Positions 1 through 8,096 of a stretch of DNA of 64,000 nucleotides are shown here, piece after piece. The notes below the pieces were generated by a model, which did not search any database, had not been told where the DNA came from, and saw nothing but the letters and a program-made list of their open reading frames with translations. The first letter of the stretch is position 1, and every line of letters starts with the position of its first letter. Origin of the DNA: Robertmurraya kyonggiensis. GTDB taxonomy: Bacteria; Bacillota; Bacilli; Bacillales; Cytobacillaceae. Location: NCBI RefSeq assembly GCF_005116465.1, contig NZ_SWBM01000001.1, positions 1,240,001 to 1,304,000 on the forward strand, in the 5' to 3' direction. The position numbers and the translations under genes are program-made.

Positions 1-1
1 T

Positions 2-823
2 TTAGATAAGGCATTTATTGTTTTTCCAATGGCAATGATCATGATTCTCCGTGATATTGATATATCTGTGGGCTCAACAGTAGCTTTATCGTCCGTGGTG
101 ATGGCAACCATGTACAATAGTCTTGGTGTTCCAATGGAACTGGCCGTCGTGATATGTCTTGTAGTTGGGGCATTATGTGGACTCATAAATGGATTGTTAA
201 TCATCAAGTTTAAAGAATTATCAGCAGTTATTATCACGCTTGGAACAATGATTTTATATCGAGGAATCGCTTATGTCATCTTAGAAGATCAGGCATCTGG
301 TAATTTTCCAGAATGGTTTGGTTTCTTCGGATGGGGATATGTCTATGGTACTCCATTTGTTCTAATCCTATTTATCTGTGTAGCAATTGTATTTGGAGTT
401 ATTCTCCACAAATCTACTTTTGGTCGAGAAATTTTTGCAATCGGAAAGAACCCAACTGCGAGTCGATTTTCTGGTGTAAAAGTGGATCGGATAAAAGTGA
501 TTGTTTTTGTCCTTGCTGGTTTAATGGCTGGCGTAACCGCATTGTTTTTAACCTCAAGAATGGGAAGTACAAGACCAAATGTAGCCAATATGTATGAACT
601 AGATGTGATTGCCATGGCCGCACTTGGAGGAGTTAGTACAGCAGGTGGAAAAGGTAAAATTATTGGCACAGTCATCGCCGTGTTCATTATTGGGTATCTT
701 CAATACGGTCTCGGTCTCATCAATATTCCTGCACAAACACTGCTCATCGTTGTGGGTGCGTTATTAATTTTTGCAGTGGCACTTCCAAAAGTAAGATTAC
801 CGAAGATTTTCAGAAAAAAATAA
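2..823 (+). CDS. Sugar ABC transporter permease (RbsC/rhamnose type), 5' end outside window
   Basis: Membrane permease of a carbohydrate ABC importer of the RbsC/LsrC/RhaP class. The frame is already open at the window edge, reading through the methionine at 29, so the gene begins upstream and at least 274 residues are visible. The protein is almost wholly hydrophobic with several membrane segments. It carries the family signature around ILRDIDISVGS near the visible start and an AALGGVSTAGGKGKIIGT stretch near the C terminus. The binding protein starts 67 bases downstream on the same strand. Because that neighbour looks like RhaS, rhamnose is the likeliest substrate; autoinducer-2 or ribose cannot be excluded from this gene alone. 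Confidence 0.85.
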   Translation, partial: LDKAFIVFPMAMIMILRDIDISVGSTVALSSVVMATMYNSLGVPMELAVVICLVVGALCGLINGLLIIKFKELSAVIITLGTMILYRGIAYVILEDQASGNFPEWFGFFGWGYVYGTPFVLILFICVAIVFGVILHKSTFGREIFAIGKNPTASRFSGVKVDRIKVIVFVLAGLMAGVTALFLTSRMGSTRPNVANMYELDVIAMAALGGVSTAGGKGKIIGTVIAVFIIGYLQYGLGLINIPAQTLLIVVGALLIFAVALPKVRLPKIFRKK

Positions 824-890
824 CCAAGGTATATCCAGTTTTTCAAAAACTGATATGCATATAAAACGAAATTGAAAAGGGGAGAAAGAA

Positions 891-1949
891 ATGAAGAAGT
901 ACTTAACGATGTTTCTTTCAATGGTTTTACTTTCAACGATGCTCATAGCCTGTAGCCAAGGGGCTCCAGAAACAAGTGGATCTTCTAGCGAAAATGGGGG
1001 AGACGAGGGAGAATCTGCCTCAAATAAGTATGCATTTGTCTTCAAAAACACCGGAAATCCTTATGGTGAAAAGATGATGGAAGGCTTCCAAGAGGTAATA
1101 GAAGAACTCGGTGGTGAGGTCATTCTACGTTCACCAGATCAACCAACAGCAGAAGGTCAGATTCAAATTATTGAACAGCTTATTACTCAGAAGGTTGCAG
1201 CTATTGCTGTAGCAGGAAATGATCAAGATGCTTTAGAGCCTGTATTAAAGAAAGCAATGGATCAAGGAATTAAAGTACTTTCTGTTGACTCTGCTGTAAA
1301 CGCTAACAGTCGTCTACTTCATGTGAACCAAGCAAACCCTGAACGAATTGGTCGTGTACAAGTAGAGGCTGTTTCCGAAATGATTGGTGGAGTGGGGCAA
1401 ATTGCCATCCTAAGCGCAACTTCACAAGCAACGAACCAAAATTTATGGATTGAATGGATGAAAAAAGAATTAGAAAAACCAGAGTACTCCAAGATAGAAC
1501 TTGTTAAAGTAGCATATGGGGATGACTTACGTGATAAGAGCGTTTCTGAGGCAGAAGCATTATTAAAGTCTTATCCGGATTTGAAAGGCATTATCGCACC
1601 TACTACTGTAGGGATTGCAGCAGCTGGTAAAGTTTTAACTGATAAAGGTTTACAAGGAAAAGTTGCTTTAACTGGCTTAGGTCTACCAAGTGAGATGGCG
1701 AGCTATATTGAAAACGATGTTTCACCATGGATGTACTTATGGAATCCGATTGATGTTGGAAAAGTAACTGGTTATGCAGCAAATGCTTTAGTAGAAGGTA
1801 CTATTACTGGATCGATTGGAGACAAACTTGAAGCAGGCGACCAAGGCACATTAGAAATAGTCGAAGATGGCGATGGTACACAAATCATGCTTGGCGATCC
1901 ATTCAAGTTTGATAAAGATAACATTGCTGAATGGAAAGATGTTTACTAG
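891..1949 (+). CDS. rhaS: Rhamnose-type ABC transporter substrate-binding lipoprotein
   Basis: Extracellular lipoprotein that would deliver sugar to the upstream permease. A 352-residue protein with a signal peptide and lipobox ending IACS (cysteine near residue 21), then a Ser/Gly/Glu linker and a periplasmic-binding-protein type I fold (sugar-binding domain). Stretches such as ATNQNLWIEWMKKEL and IIAPTTVGIAAAGKVL fit my recollection of the RhaS family, with LsrB-type proteins as the closest alternative. A good GGGGAG ribosome site precedes the ATG. A hairpin terminator follows, so this is the last gene of the transport operon. Catabolic genes that would confirm rhamnose are not in view. Confidence 0.78.
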   Translation: MKKYLTMFLSMVLLSTMLIACSQGAPETSGSSSENGGDEGESASNKYAFVFKNTGNPYGEKMMEGFQEVIEELGGEVILRSPDQPTAEGQIQIIEQLITQKVAAIAVAGNDQDALEPVLKKAMDQGIKVLSVDSAVNANSRLLHVNQANPERIGRVQVEAVSEMIGGVGQIAILSATSQATNQNLWIEWMKKELEKPEYSKIELVKVAYGDDLRDKSVSEAEALLKSYPDLKGIIAPTTVGIAAAGKVLTDKGLQGKVALTGLGLPSEMASYIENDVSPWMYLWNPIDVGKVTGYAANALVEGTITGSIGDKLEAGDQGTLEIVEDGDGTQIMLGDPFKFDKDNIAEWKDVY

Positions 1950-1965
1950 AGTATAAAAATAGTAA

Positions 1966-2011
1966 AAAACAATCCCGTCTCTTTGTAGCTTTGAGTCAGG
2001 ATTGTTTTTTT
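1966..2011 (+). terminator. Rho-independent terminator after rhaS
   Basis: Arms AACAATCC (1968-1975) and GGATTGTT (1999-2006) form an 8-bp perfect stem running into a T tract just after the rhaS stop codon. Confidence 0.8.
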
Positions 2012-2044
2012 GTATGTTATGTATTGTATGTCAGTTTCTAAAAA

Positions 2045-3757
2045 TCATTTCAATTCAACTTCCAACCATTTTCGTACACTATTAATAAACCAGATTATCG
2101 TGCAATTTCTCAAATCCTCGACTTTAAGAACTTTTTCTTGAATTTCACCTTCAGCAAGTAGTCTTTGACGATAAGTACCACCAAGTAAACCACTGCTAAT
2201 GGGAGGGGTGTATCGCTGACCATCGAGCTCTACAACCACATTTCCATTCGTAAACTCGGTTAATTCACCATCGGAATTCCATAGAAGAACATCAAACACC
2301 TCAGGGAATCGTTTTTGAAATTGAGAATACACCTCTCGATGAGTAGTTTTGTGATATAAAAATAGATTGGAGTTATCGATCGGTTTATCTGCCAAAACAA
2401 TTCTTAACGGCTCACTGAATCTTGTTATCGGCTGAGCCTCAACCTTGATGTTTTCACCTAGTACGAGACGAACTTTAAATTCACCTTGTTCATTGCACAA
2501 TGAAGTCAATTTCCTACGTACTTCATCTAAATCAAAAGGAATGTTAAAGTATTTTGCCGAATTTTCAAGACGAGAGAGATGTTCTTCAAGTAAAAAGTAC
2601 TCACCATCTTTTAAGAGTAAGCTCTCCAGTAATTGAAACTCTGGTTTCTCCGCCTTTAACAAACTTGCTTTCGCTAGTATTTCTTCATATTCACCTGCAG
2701 TGGTCGAATCCCAAGTAATCCCACCACCAACCCCATAAGTAGCAGCGCCTGATTTTTGATCAATCACAACCGTACGAATAGGCACATTAAAGATTGCTTC
2801 CTTAGACGGAGTAATATATCCAATCGCACCACAATAGACATCACGCGACTCAGACTCCAAATCCGCAATAATTTCCATGGTACTAATCTTCGGTGCACCC
2901 GTAATGGACCCACACGGAAAAAGACCACGGAAAATATCCACGATTTTTGTGGTAGGCATTATTTTTGCAGTAATAGTAGATGTCATCTGGTGAACAGTAG
3001 GGTACTGTTCAATATTGAACAACTCCGGAACTTGAACCGTACCAGGTACCGCAATCATCCCCAAGTCATTGCGAAGCAGGTCGACAATCATCACGTTTTC
3101 CGCACGGTTTTTCTCAGATTGATAGAGCCAACGTGCGTTTTTTTCATCTTCTTCAAAAGACTTTCCTCGCTTGATCGTGCCTTTCATTGGACGCGTGGTT
3201 ATCTCGTCATTCTTTAGGTGGAAAAATAGTTCTGGTGACGCAGACAAGAAGCTATATTCTCCAGTATTTAGATACGCGCAATAATTGGAGGATTGGGCCT
3301 TTTTAAGTTTCGTATAATAAGCAATCTCATCTCCTTCGAACTGTGAATGAAGGCGAATCGTATAGTTCGTCTGATACGTATCGCCATCTTCAATGGCATT
3401 TTTAATAGATTGGATAGAAGCTTCATATTCATCCATTGAAACCGATGGAGTCCAATCAGTAATTGAATAGGGACCTTCACTATGCAAAGACTGCTGCTGT
3501 GGCTCTGAAAATATTCCAAACCAAAGCAAAGGCATTTGTGGCTTGGCATTTACCTTATAAGCTGAATCAAAGGCAGGGGCACTTTCATAAGAAAGGTAAC
3601 CAGCAACATAATAACCGTGGTCAATTGCCTCCTGAATCTGCACGAAGCAAGGTATGACTTCTTCAATCGTATGAGCAGTGATGACCTTTATTGGGTTTGT
3701 AAATGTGAGAGGTTTGTTAGCAAAATCAAATGTTAAAAGTGGCTGTTTTATTTTCAT
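2045..3757 (-). CDS. pabB: Aminodeoxychorismate synthase component I fused to aminodeoxychorismate lyase
   Basis: Makes 4-aminobenzoate for folate from chorismate, acting with the PabA amidotransferase. In 570 residues it joins two enzymes. Residues ~90-370 are the chorismate-binding domain (TRPMKGTIKRG, GSITGAPKISTMEII). Residues ~375-570 are a class IV PLP-dependent lyase domain (PabC) with HKTTHREVY, whose lysine is the likely PLP residue, and ISSGLLGGTYR. The start overlaps the end of pabA by 32 bases, so the two are translationally linked. The fusion explains the absence of a separate pabC here, which B. subtilis has. An anthranilate synthase is unlikely because of the fused lyase. Confidence 0.92.
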   Translation of the reverse strand: MKIKQPLLTFDFANKPLTFTNPIKVITAHTIEEVIPCFVQIQEAIDHGYYVAGYLSYESAPAFDSAYKVNAKPQMPLLWFGIFSEPQQQSLHSEGPYSITDWTPSVSMDEYEASIQSIKNAIEDGDTYQTNYTIRLHSQFEGDEIAYYTKLKKAQSSNYCAYLNTGEYSFLSASPELFFHLKNDEITTRPMKGTIKRGKSFEEDEKNARWLYQSEKNRAENVMIVDLLRNDLGMIAVPGTVQVPELFNIEQYPTVHQMTSTITAKIMPTTKIVDIFRGLFPCGSITGAPKISTMEIIADLESESRDVYCGAIGYITPSKEAIFNVPIRTVVIDQKSGAATYGVGGGITWDSTTAGEYEEILAKASLLKAEKPEFQLLESLLLKDGEYFLLEEHLSRLENSAKYFNIPFDLDEVRRKLTSLCNEQGEFKVRLVLGENIKVEAQPITRFSEPLRIVLADKPIDNSNLFLYHKTTHREVYSQFQKRFPEVFDVLLWNSDGELTEFTNGNVVVELDGQRYTPPISSGLLGGTYRQRLLAEGEIQEKVLKVEDLRNCTIIWFINSVRKWLEVELK

Positions 3758-4328
3758 GCTTGTTTTCCTTTTTGAAAAAATTTTGAACCATCTGTAAGCC
3801 TTGTTCTGTCAAAATGGCCTCTGGATGGAATTGGACACCCTCAACTCGATATTGTTTATGACGAATCCCCATAATTTCGCCATCTTCACTTTGTGCTGTA
3901 ATTTCAAGACAAGAAGGGAGACTATTTTTATCAACAACTAACGAATGGTAGCGTGTCACCTGTAACCGCCTCGGAATGTTTGCGAAGACCCCTTGTTGAT
4001 CATGCTCAATTTGTGAAACCTTCCCGTGCATAGGCTGGTTCGCTTTTTTTACAATGGCACCAAACGCTTCTGCGATGATTTGATGACCTAAGCATACTCC
4101 TAAGATCGGGATTACTTGGTGGAATCTCGTCACGATATCTAAACAAATTCCAGCAGACTGAGGATTACCAGGACCAGGGGAGATGAGTATCGAATCAGGG
4201 TTCAAGCGTTTGATTTCGTCCAACGTCACTTGATCATTGCGAACAATCACTAGTTCTTCACCAATTTGCTGGATGTATTGAACTAAGTTATAGGTAAAAG
4301 AATCATAGTTATCAATTACGAGTATCAC
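3726..4328 (-). CDS. pabA: Aminodeoxychorismate/anthranilate synthase glutamine amidotransferase subunit
   Basis: Class I glutamine amidotransferase that passes ammonia to PabB; in Bacillus such proteins may also serve anthranilate synthase as TrpG. A 200-residue protein starting at GTG, with MILVIDNYDSFTYNLVQY at the N terminus, the nucleophile cysteine in GVCLGHQ and the His/Glu pair in VQFHPEAI. It lies just upstream of and overlaps the pabB fusion. A promoter with a consensus -10 lies 33-61 bases before the start. A dual PabA/TrpG role is inferred from the family; this sequence cannot settle it. Confidence 0.92.
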   Translation of the reverse strand: MILVIDNYDSFTYNLVQYIQQIGEELVIVRNDQVTLDEIKRLNPDSILISPGPGNPQSAGICLDIVTRFHQVIPILGVCLGHQIIAEAFGAIVKKANQPMHGKVSQIEHDQQGVFANIPRRLQVTRYHSLVVDKNSLPSCLEITAQSEDGEIMGIRHKQYRVEGVQFHPEAILTEQGLQMVQNFFKKENKHENKTATFNI

Positions 4329-4360
4329 TGGTTTTCTCCGTTTCTTCGGTATTTTCTCTC

Positions 4361-4389
4361 ATTATAATAGATGTGGTATTTAGTTGGAA
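4361..4389 (-). promoter_or_regulatory. Predicted sigma-A promoter for pabA-pabB
   Basis: On the minus strand -35 TTCCAA (4384-4389) and -10 TATAAT (4361-4366) are 17 bases apart. The -35 is weak, the -10 is consensus. It sits just downstream of the terminator of the preceding gene. Confidence 0.5.
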
Positions 4390-4392
4390 AGA

Positions 4393-4440
4393 TAATAAAA
4401 AAGGACCGTCTACTTTTCAATTTAAGTAAACGGTCCTTTT
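4393..4440 (-). terminator. Terminator after the ECF S-component gene
   Basis: Arms at 4399-4409 and 4430-4440 (AAAAGGACCGT/ACGGTCCTTTT) form an 11-bp perfect stem, followed on the minus strand by a T-rich stretch. It separates the transporter gene from pabA. Confidence 0.85.
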
Positions 4441-4450
4441 ATCACTTGGT

Positions 4451-4966
4451 TTAGTTAATTTGTACAGCTTTGTTATTCTTTAGTCTAGCAACCAGTGGTA
4501 CTACAACAATACCAGCTAGAACAACCTGCATGATGTTTCCTGGGATTGAACCGAAAGGAAGAACCCAGTTTCCATACAGGATAACTTCAGTAAAGTAGTA
4601 ACCTACAACCTTAATCACCATCGCAATAAAAATCGCTAGGCTGTATACCCATACTTTTTTACCTGGTACCTTCTCAGCGATTAGTCCAGCTACATACCCC
4701 ATTGCCCCTACGATTACAAACGTAAATGGAGCCCATAGTGTCCAGCCTAAAACTAAATCAAATAGCGCCATTCCAAAAGCACCTGCGATCATAGCCGTTC
4801 TTTTACCAAACATGAAAGCAGCTAAGAAAAGCGGTAGATTACCTAGATGGACTAGACCACCGCTCCCCACTAACGGAAGGCGGATGTTGATAAACATTGT
4901 CGCCACAAAAGTTAAAGCAATGAAAAGAGCTGTAATGACTAACTCTTTGATCTTTGATGAATTCAT
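4451..4966 (-). CDS. ECF transporter S component, substrate unknown
   Basis: Small integral membrane protein (171 residues, about five membrane segments) resembling the substrate-binding S components of energy-coupling-factor vitamin transporters (PF07155-like). The motif VHLGNLPLFLAAFMFGKR early in the protein is typical. It would work with shared EcfA/A'/T subunits, which are not in this window. It lies upstream of pabA on the same strand but is separated by a strong terminator, so co-transcription is doubtful. A folate precursor or another vitamin is possible, but the substrate cannot be read from sequence. I saw no recognisable riboswitch in the 135 bases upstream. Confidence 0.75.
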   Translation of the reverse strand: MNSSKIKELVITALFIALTFVATMFINIRLPLVGSGGLVHLGNLPLFLAAFMFGKRTAMIAGAFGMALFDLVLGWTLWAPFTFVIVGAMGYVAGLIAEKVPGKKVWVYSLAIFIAMVIKVVGYYFTEVILYGNWVLPFGSIPGNIMQVVLAGIVVVPLVARLKNNKAVQIN

Positions 4967-5140
4967 TTATGTACCTCTTTCTATTTTTAAATAATATTTT
5001 ACTACGAAAAAGTAGAACAATAAATACTTAATAACATATTAATGTTAGAAAATATCACTTCCGAAGATAAATGACTATATCCACACCTTCTTGCCAGACA
5101 TATCTTGATTACAAAAAGTGTGTGCAAGGAGGTGAGGAGG

Positions 5141-5404
5141 ATGCCAAGGTTTTGTTTGTTTCCAGGTTATAACTGGTGTGGTCCTGGCTGTAGTGGGCCT
5201 GCCGCACCTATTAATGCGGTTGATGCTGCATGTCAAAGGCATGATATGTGCTACATGTACACGCGCGATCGTTGTATGTGTGACAATGAATTTATGTTCA
5301 GACTTGAACAATTGCAAAACCCTTACACTCCGGAAGGGCGGCATGCGAGAGTGATGTTAAATCATATGCGAATCCTTCGTGGGTTTAACTGTCTTTTTAG
5401 ATAA
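5141..5404 (+). CDS. Small phospholipase A2-like protein
   Basis: An 87-residue protein with the calcium loop and catalytic helix of secreted phospholipases A2: YNWCGPGCSGP near residue 10 and AACQRHDMCY near residue 32, where HD is the expected catalytic His and metal-binding Asp. This combination resembles the short parvovirus/bacterial PLA2 group. Seven cysteines suggest an oxidised, possibly extracellular protein, yet no signal peptide is visible. The ATG at 5141 is chosen because a very strong AAGGAGGTGAGG lies just upstream; a longer TTG start at 5105 would leave that site inside the gene. It would hydrolyse glycerophospholipids if active. No partner is evident. Confidence 0.72.
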   Translation: MPRFCLFPGYNWCGPGCSGPAAPINAVDAACQRHDMCYMYTRDRCMCDNEFMFRLEQLQNPYTPEGRHARVMLNHMRILRGFNCLFR

Positions 5405-5467
5405 TGAATGTAATAGCTTATTCAGGAGAAAATATCTGCAAAACCTAAAACAGAGGCGGAGATTCTC

Positions 5468-6214
5468 TTGAAAAAAATGGTTCTATTGATTCTGTTCGTT
5501 TTTTTACCACATGAAGTTTATGCAAATTTTCAAGCATTAATTTTTGAAGATGTTAATACTATCGAAGTTAAACGTTCCTCCGGTGGGAATCGGACCTTTA
5601 GCAGGTATGATGGGTATGAAGAAGTTGTCATTGAAAAAGTTCTTAAATGGATTAACAACGCCGAAAAGTCTCCTGAAACAACGAGTATAAAAGAACAAAA
5701 CCCTCCAGCTACACTTGAAATCAATTTGACATCAGGTACGGTTGCTACCATAGAGCCGGCATACAATTGTACTTCTGATAATGGCCAAAGGGTTTGCACG
5801 TTAGTAGACGGTGAGGTCATTTACACCGTAGACCATGTTCAAACAAGATTGAAATCAATCGAACTATTTGACTGGCTATTGGTAGGGTGGAAATACGAAA
5901 GTAAAGGTGCACCAAAAGAGGAATTATTGGAGGAAACATTGTACCAAAGATATTTAACGTATGTTGGCGATGAATTTAATGACTACATTTTGTGCCCGAA
6001 AATCGATAAAATCGTTAGAATCGGAGGAAGTACATCCAGACACATCGTTTATGCCAGTGCGCTCAATTATTCTGGACATCATGATGGTCCTTATCATACA
6101 CTAAGATTCTCAGTGACGGATACTCCAGAGAATGAGGTTCGTATAAATGATATTTCCCTTGATAAAAACATTTCTGAACAAGAAAGTAGAAAACAATGTC
6201 GACGAGAAGATTAG
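5468..6214 (+). CDS. Unrecognised exported protein
   Basis: A 248-residue protein that I do not recognise. The first ~20 residues (basic start, hydrophobic core, ending HEVYA) look like a cleavable signal peptide, so it is probably secreted or surface-exposed. The body is rich in charged and beta-prone segments with four cysteines, two in a CTSDNGQRVC loop that could form a disulfide. Start is TTG at 5468, or ATG at 5477 three codons in, with a GAGGCGGAG ribosome site. It follows the phospholipase gene by 63 bases on the same strand, so the two may be expressed together. Confidence 0.6.
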   Translation: MKKMVLLILFVFLPHEVYANFQALIFEDVNTIEVKRSSGGNRTFSRYDGYEEVVIEKVLKWINNAEKSPETTSIKEQNPPATLEINLTSGTVATIEPAYNCTSDNGQRVCTLVDGEVIYTVDHVQTRLKSIELFDWLLVGWKYESKGAPKEELLEETLYQRYLTYVGDEFNDYILCPKIDKIVRIGGSTSRHIVYASALNYSGHHDGPYHTLRFSVTDTPENEVRINDISLDKNISEQESRKQCRRED

Positions 6215-6226
6215 TTGAATTTTTTC

Positions 6227-6255
6227 TTGACCAATCAATTACCATAATTTAGAAT
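6227..6255 (+). promoter_or_regulatory. Sigma-A promoter of trpS
   Basis: -35 TTGACC (6227-6232), 17-base spacer, -10 TAGAAT (6250-6255), placed so that transcription would start just upstream of the T-box leader. Confidence 0.75.
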
Positions 6256-6274
6256 AACAATAATATTTCAAACG

Positions 6275-6540
6275 CGACGACGAAGAAGAGTAGGCATTTG
6301 GAACGCTTAAGAGAGCTGATGGATGGTGCGAATCAGCGCGGGATAAATGGTGAATGGGCTTCTGAGCGACTAGGCTGAACCTTCTTAGTAGGCATAGCGG
6401 ATTGTCTTACCGATAAAAAAGACTATGTATCGAAACGTTTGATCGTTTCTGTACAGAAAGTGCGTTTACGAATGTGAACGAATGAAGGTGGCACCACGGG
6501 TTACTCTCCTTATTTTTGGATGAGTAGCCCTTTTTTTATT
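6275..6540 (+). promoter_or_regulatory. T-box leader (tRNA-Trp sensing) of trpS
   Basis: Transcription-attenuating T-box riboswitch. It has an AGAGAGC stem-I element (6310-6316), a specifier-loop segment GAATGGGC with TGG (Trp codon) at 6355-6357, and the conserved T-box AAGGTGGCACCACG (6485-6498), then a terminator hairpin and the trpS start. In the T-box core TGGC, the variable C would pair with a G discriminator base, as expected for tRNA-Trp. Uncharged tRNA-Trp would stabilise the antiterminator and turn trpS on. Confidence 0.93.
6498..6537 (+). terminator. Regulated terminator of the trpS T-box
   Basis: Arms GGGTTACTC (6498-6506) and GAGTAGCCC (6522-6530) with one G-T pair, followed by seven T. 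The 5' arm abuts the T-box sequence that competes for pairing. Confidence 0.9.
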
Positions 6541-6558
6541 TTTTTGGAGGTGGAAAAA

Positions 6559-7548
6559 GTGAAAACTATTTTAACAGGTATCAAACCAACTGGAGAAATT
6601 CATTTAGGTAATTATATGGGGGCTATCAAACCTGCCCTAGAATTAGCTCAGGGAAATGATTATGCACCCGTCTACTTCGTGGCGGATTATCACGGTCTAA
6701 CAAAGCAAACGGACGCTGCAGAATTTAAACGCTTATCATACGGAGTTGCGGCAACATGGTTAGCCCTCGGACTTGATCCAGAACAGGTGATCTTTTACCG
6801 ACAATCCGATGTCCAAGAAATTTTCGAATTAAATTGGATTTTAAGTTGCTTGTCGTCAAAAGGGTTAATGAATCGCGCCCATGCATATAAGGCAATTGTC
6901 GATGAAAATAGATTAGCAGGAAGAGAGCAAGATCATGGTGTAAATATGGGTTTATTCAACTACCCAATTCTTATGGCTGCAGATATCTTGATGTTTAAAA
7001 CAGAAGTTGTGCCTGTAGGGAAAGACCAAATCCAGCACATCGAAATTGCACGGGATCTAGCGGAAAGCTTTAATCATCAGTATGGGGAGACATTCGTTTT
7101 ACCAGAATTCATAATTCAGGAAGATACAGCTGTTTTACCAGGATTAGATGGTCGAAAAATGAGTAAGAGCTACGGCAACACAATTCCATTGTTTGAAGAT
7201 CCTGCTAAATTACAAAAACATATTAACAAAATCAAAACAGATTCACTGCCACCTGAAGCACCGAAGGACACCGAGAATTCTATTCTGTTCATGCTGTACA
7301 AAGAATTCGCAACGGATGTTGAAATTGCAGAGATGAAAGAACGTTATGCGGACGGAATTGGATGGGGAGAAGTGAAGCGAGATTTGTTTGAAGTGATCAA
7401 TCGGTTCATTGAAGAGCCGCGTGAAAAGTATAAGGAACTAATGGCTTCACCTGCCACGATCGACCGTATTTTGAAAGAGGGGGCAGAAAAAGCAAGAACG
7501 ATTAGCCGCCCCTTTCTGAAAGAAATTAAAGACAAAGTAGGATTTTAA
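6559..7548 (+). CDS. trpS: Tryptophanyl-tRNA synthetase
   Basis: Class I synthetase charging tRNA-Trp in the cytoplasm. About 329 residues, the normal length. The HIGH-like motif is GEIHLGNYMG near the N terminus and the KMSKS motif is DGRKMSKSYGN at about residue 195. The start is GTG at 6559 after GGAGGTGG (6546-6553); an ATG-type extension to 6520 would begin inside the T-box terminator and is rejected. Expression is controlled by the T-box leader immediately upstream. The gene appears monocistronic; an imperfect 16-bp hairpin lies 65 bases downstream. Confidence 0.98.
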   Translation: MKTILTGIKPTGEIHLGNYMGAIKPALELAQGNDYAPVYFVADYHGLTKQTDAAEFKRLSYGVAATWLALGLDPEQVIFYRQSDVQEIFELNWILSCLSSKGLMNRAHAYKAIVDENRLAGREQDHGVNMGLFNYPILMAADILMFKTEVVPVGKDQIQHIEIARDLAESFNHQYGETFVLPEFIIQEDTAVLPGLDGRKMSKSYGNTIPLFEDPAKLQKHINKIKTDSLPPEAPKDTENSILFMLYKEFATDVEIAEMKERYADGIGWGEVKRDLFEVINRFIEEPREKYKELMASPATIDRILKEGAEKARTISRPFLKEIKDKVGF

Positions 7549-7612
7549 TGGAAAGAAGAGAATATATAAAGGATAGGGGCTAGTATTAGCCACCTAAAAC
7601 TTAGAGGGTATT

Positions 7613-7650
7613 AAGTAATGAGGGATAGCGACTACTATCACTCATTACTT
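7613..7650. other. Long hairpin downstream of trpS
   Basis: Arms 7613-7628 and 7635-7650 pair over 16 positions with one mismatch and a 6-base loop. No T tract follows on either strand, so it is not a classical terminator. It may stabilise the trpS transcript end or act on the gene starting at 7683. Confidence 0.6.
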
Positions 7651-7682
7651 CAATATAAATAATCAAGAAGGGAGAAGATAAC

Positions 7683-7958
7683 ATGATTCAAAGATTTAAA
7701 GAAAATGAAGCAGAATACGAAAACTGGCTAGCGGAACATCCAACTGGTTTCGTGTTTAATCATTTCGGAGGGTCTTTGGTGCAGTACAATTACAACGTTA
7801 TTCATCTCGCAGATTGCCACATCCTTCATAGACCTACAGATGCTGGGAGAAAAACAGTAATCGAAAAAATCTGTTCTACAGACCTTGATGCATTACAACA
7901 AGAAGTGAAAAAATTTCGAGACGACTCCTTTGTTTTTTGTAAAATCTGTACAAAGTAA
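7683..7958 (+). CDS. Unrecognised small cytosolic protein
   Basis: A 91-residue protein with an AGAAGGGAGAAGATA ribosome region. No signal peptide or membrane segment. It contains a HLADCHILHRP stretch and a C-terminal FCKICTK, so four cysteines and several histidines could bind metal. The phrase NWLAEHPTGFVFNHF near the N terminus looks like a globular domain rather than a random frame. I cannot assign a family. It stands alone between trpS and the PTS permease. Confidence 0.65.
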   Translation: MIQRFKENEAEYENWLAEHPTGFVFNHFGGSLVQYNYNVIHLADCHILHRPTDAGRKTVIEKICSTDLDALQQEVKKFRDDSFVFCKICTK

Positions 7959-8005
7959 GCTTTTCTAACATACACACGATATCCTCACAGTCACTCATTG
8001 CCTCA

Positions 8006-8040
8006 GTTGTATGTACAACCAATTCCGACAATGCTATAAT
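8006..8040 (+). promoter_or_regulatory. Operator-promoter of the GlcNAc PTS gene
   Basis: Perfect palindrome GTTGTATGTACAAC (8006-8019; 6-bp arms, 2-base centre) overlaps a weak -35 TGTACA (8012-8017). A 17-base spacer leads to a consensus, extended -10 TGCTATAAT (hexamer 8035-8040). The layout suggests repression by a GntR-family protein such as NagR; the regulator is inferred. Confidence 0.6.
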
Positions 8041-8096
8041 CAAAGCAGTTTTACCATTTTACTAGAAAAACTACATAAAAGAAGGAGGTTTTTACC

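Noticed and set aside
313-687. Antisense and shifted frames within the permease gene (94-114 codons)
   Set aside because: They lie inside a clear transporter frame, have poor ribosome sites and odd composition; these are shadows.
2756-3217. 153-codon plus-strand frame inside pabB
   Set aside because: Antisense to a strongly conserved enzyme domain with no ribosome site and no recognisable protein features.
6520-6558. N-terminal extension of TrpS
   Set aside because: It would begin inside the T-box terminator; the GTG at 6559 has a strong ribosome site and gives the usual length.
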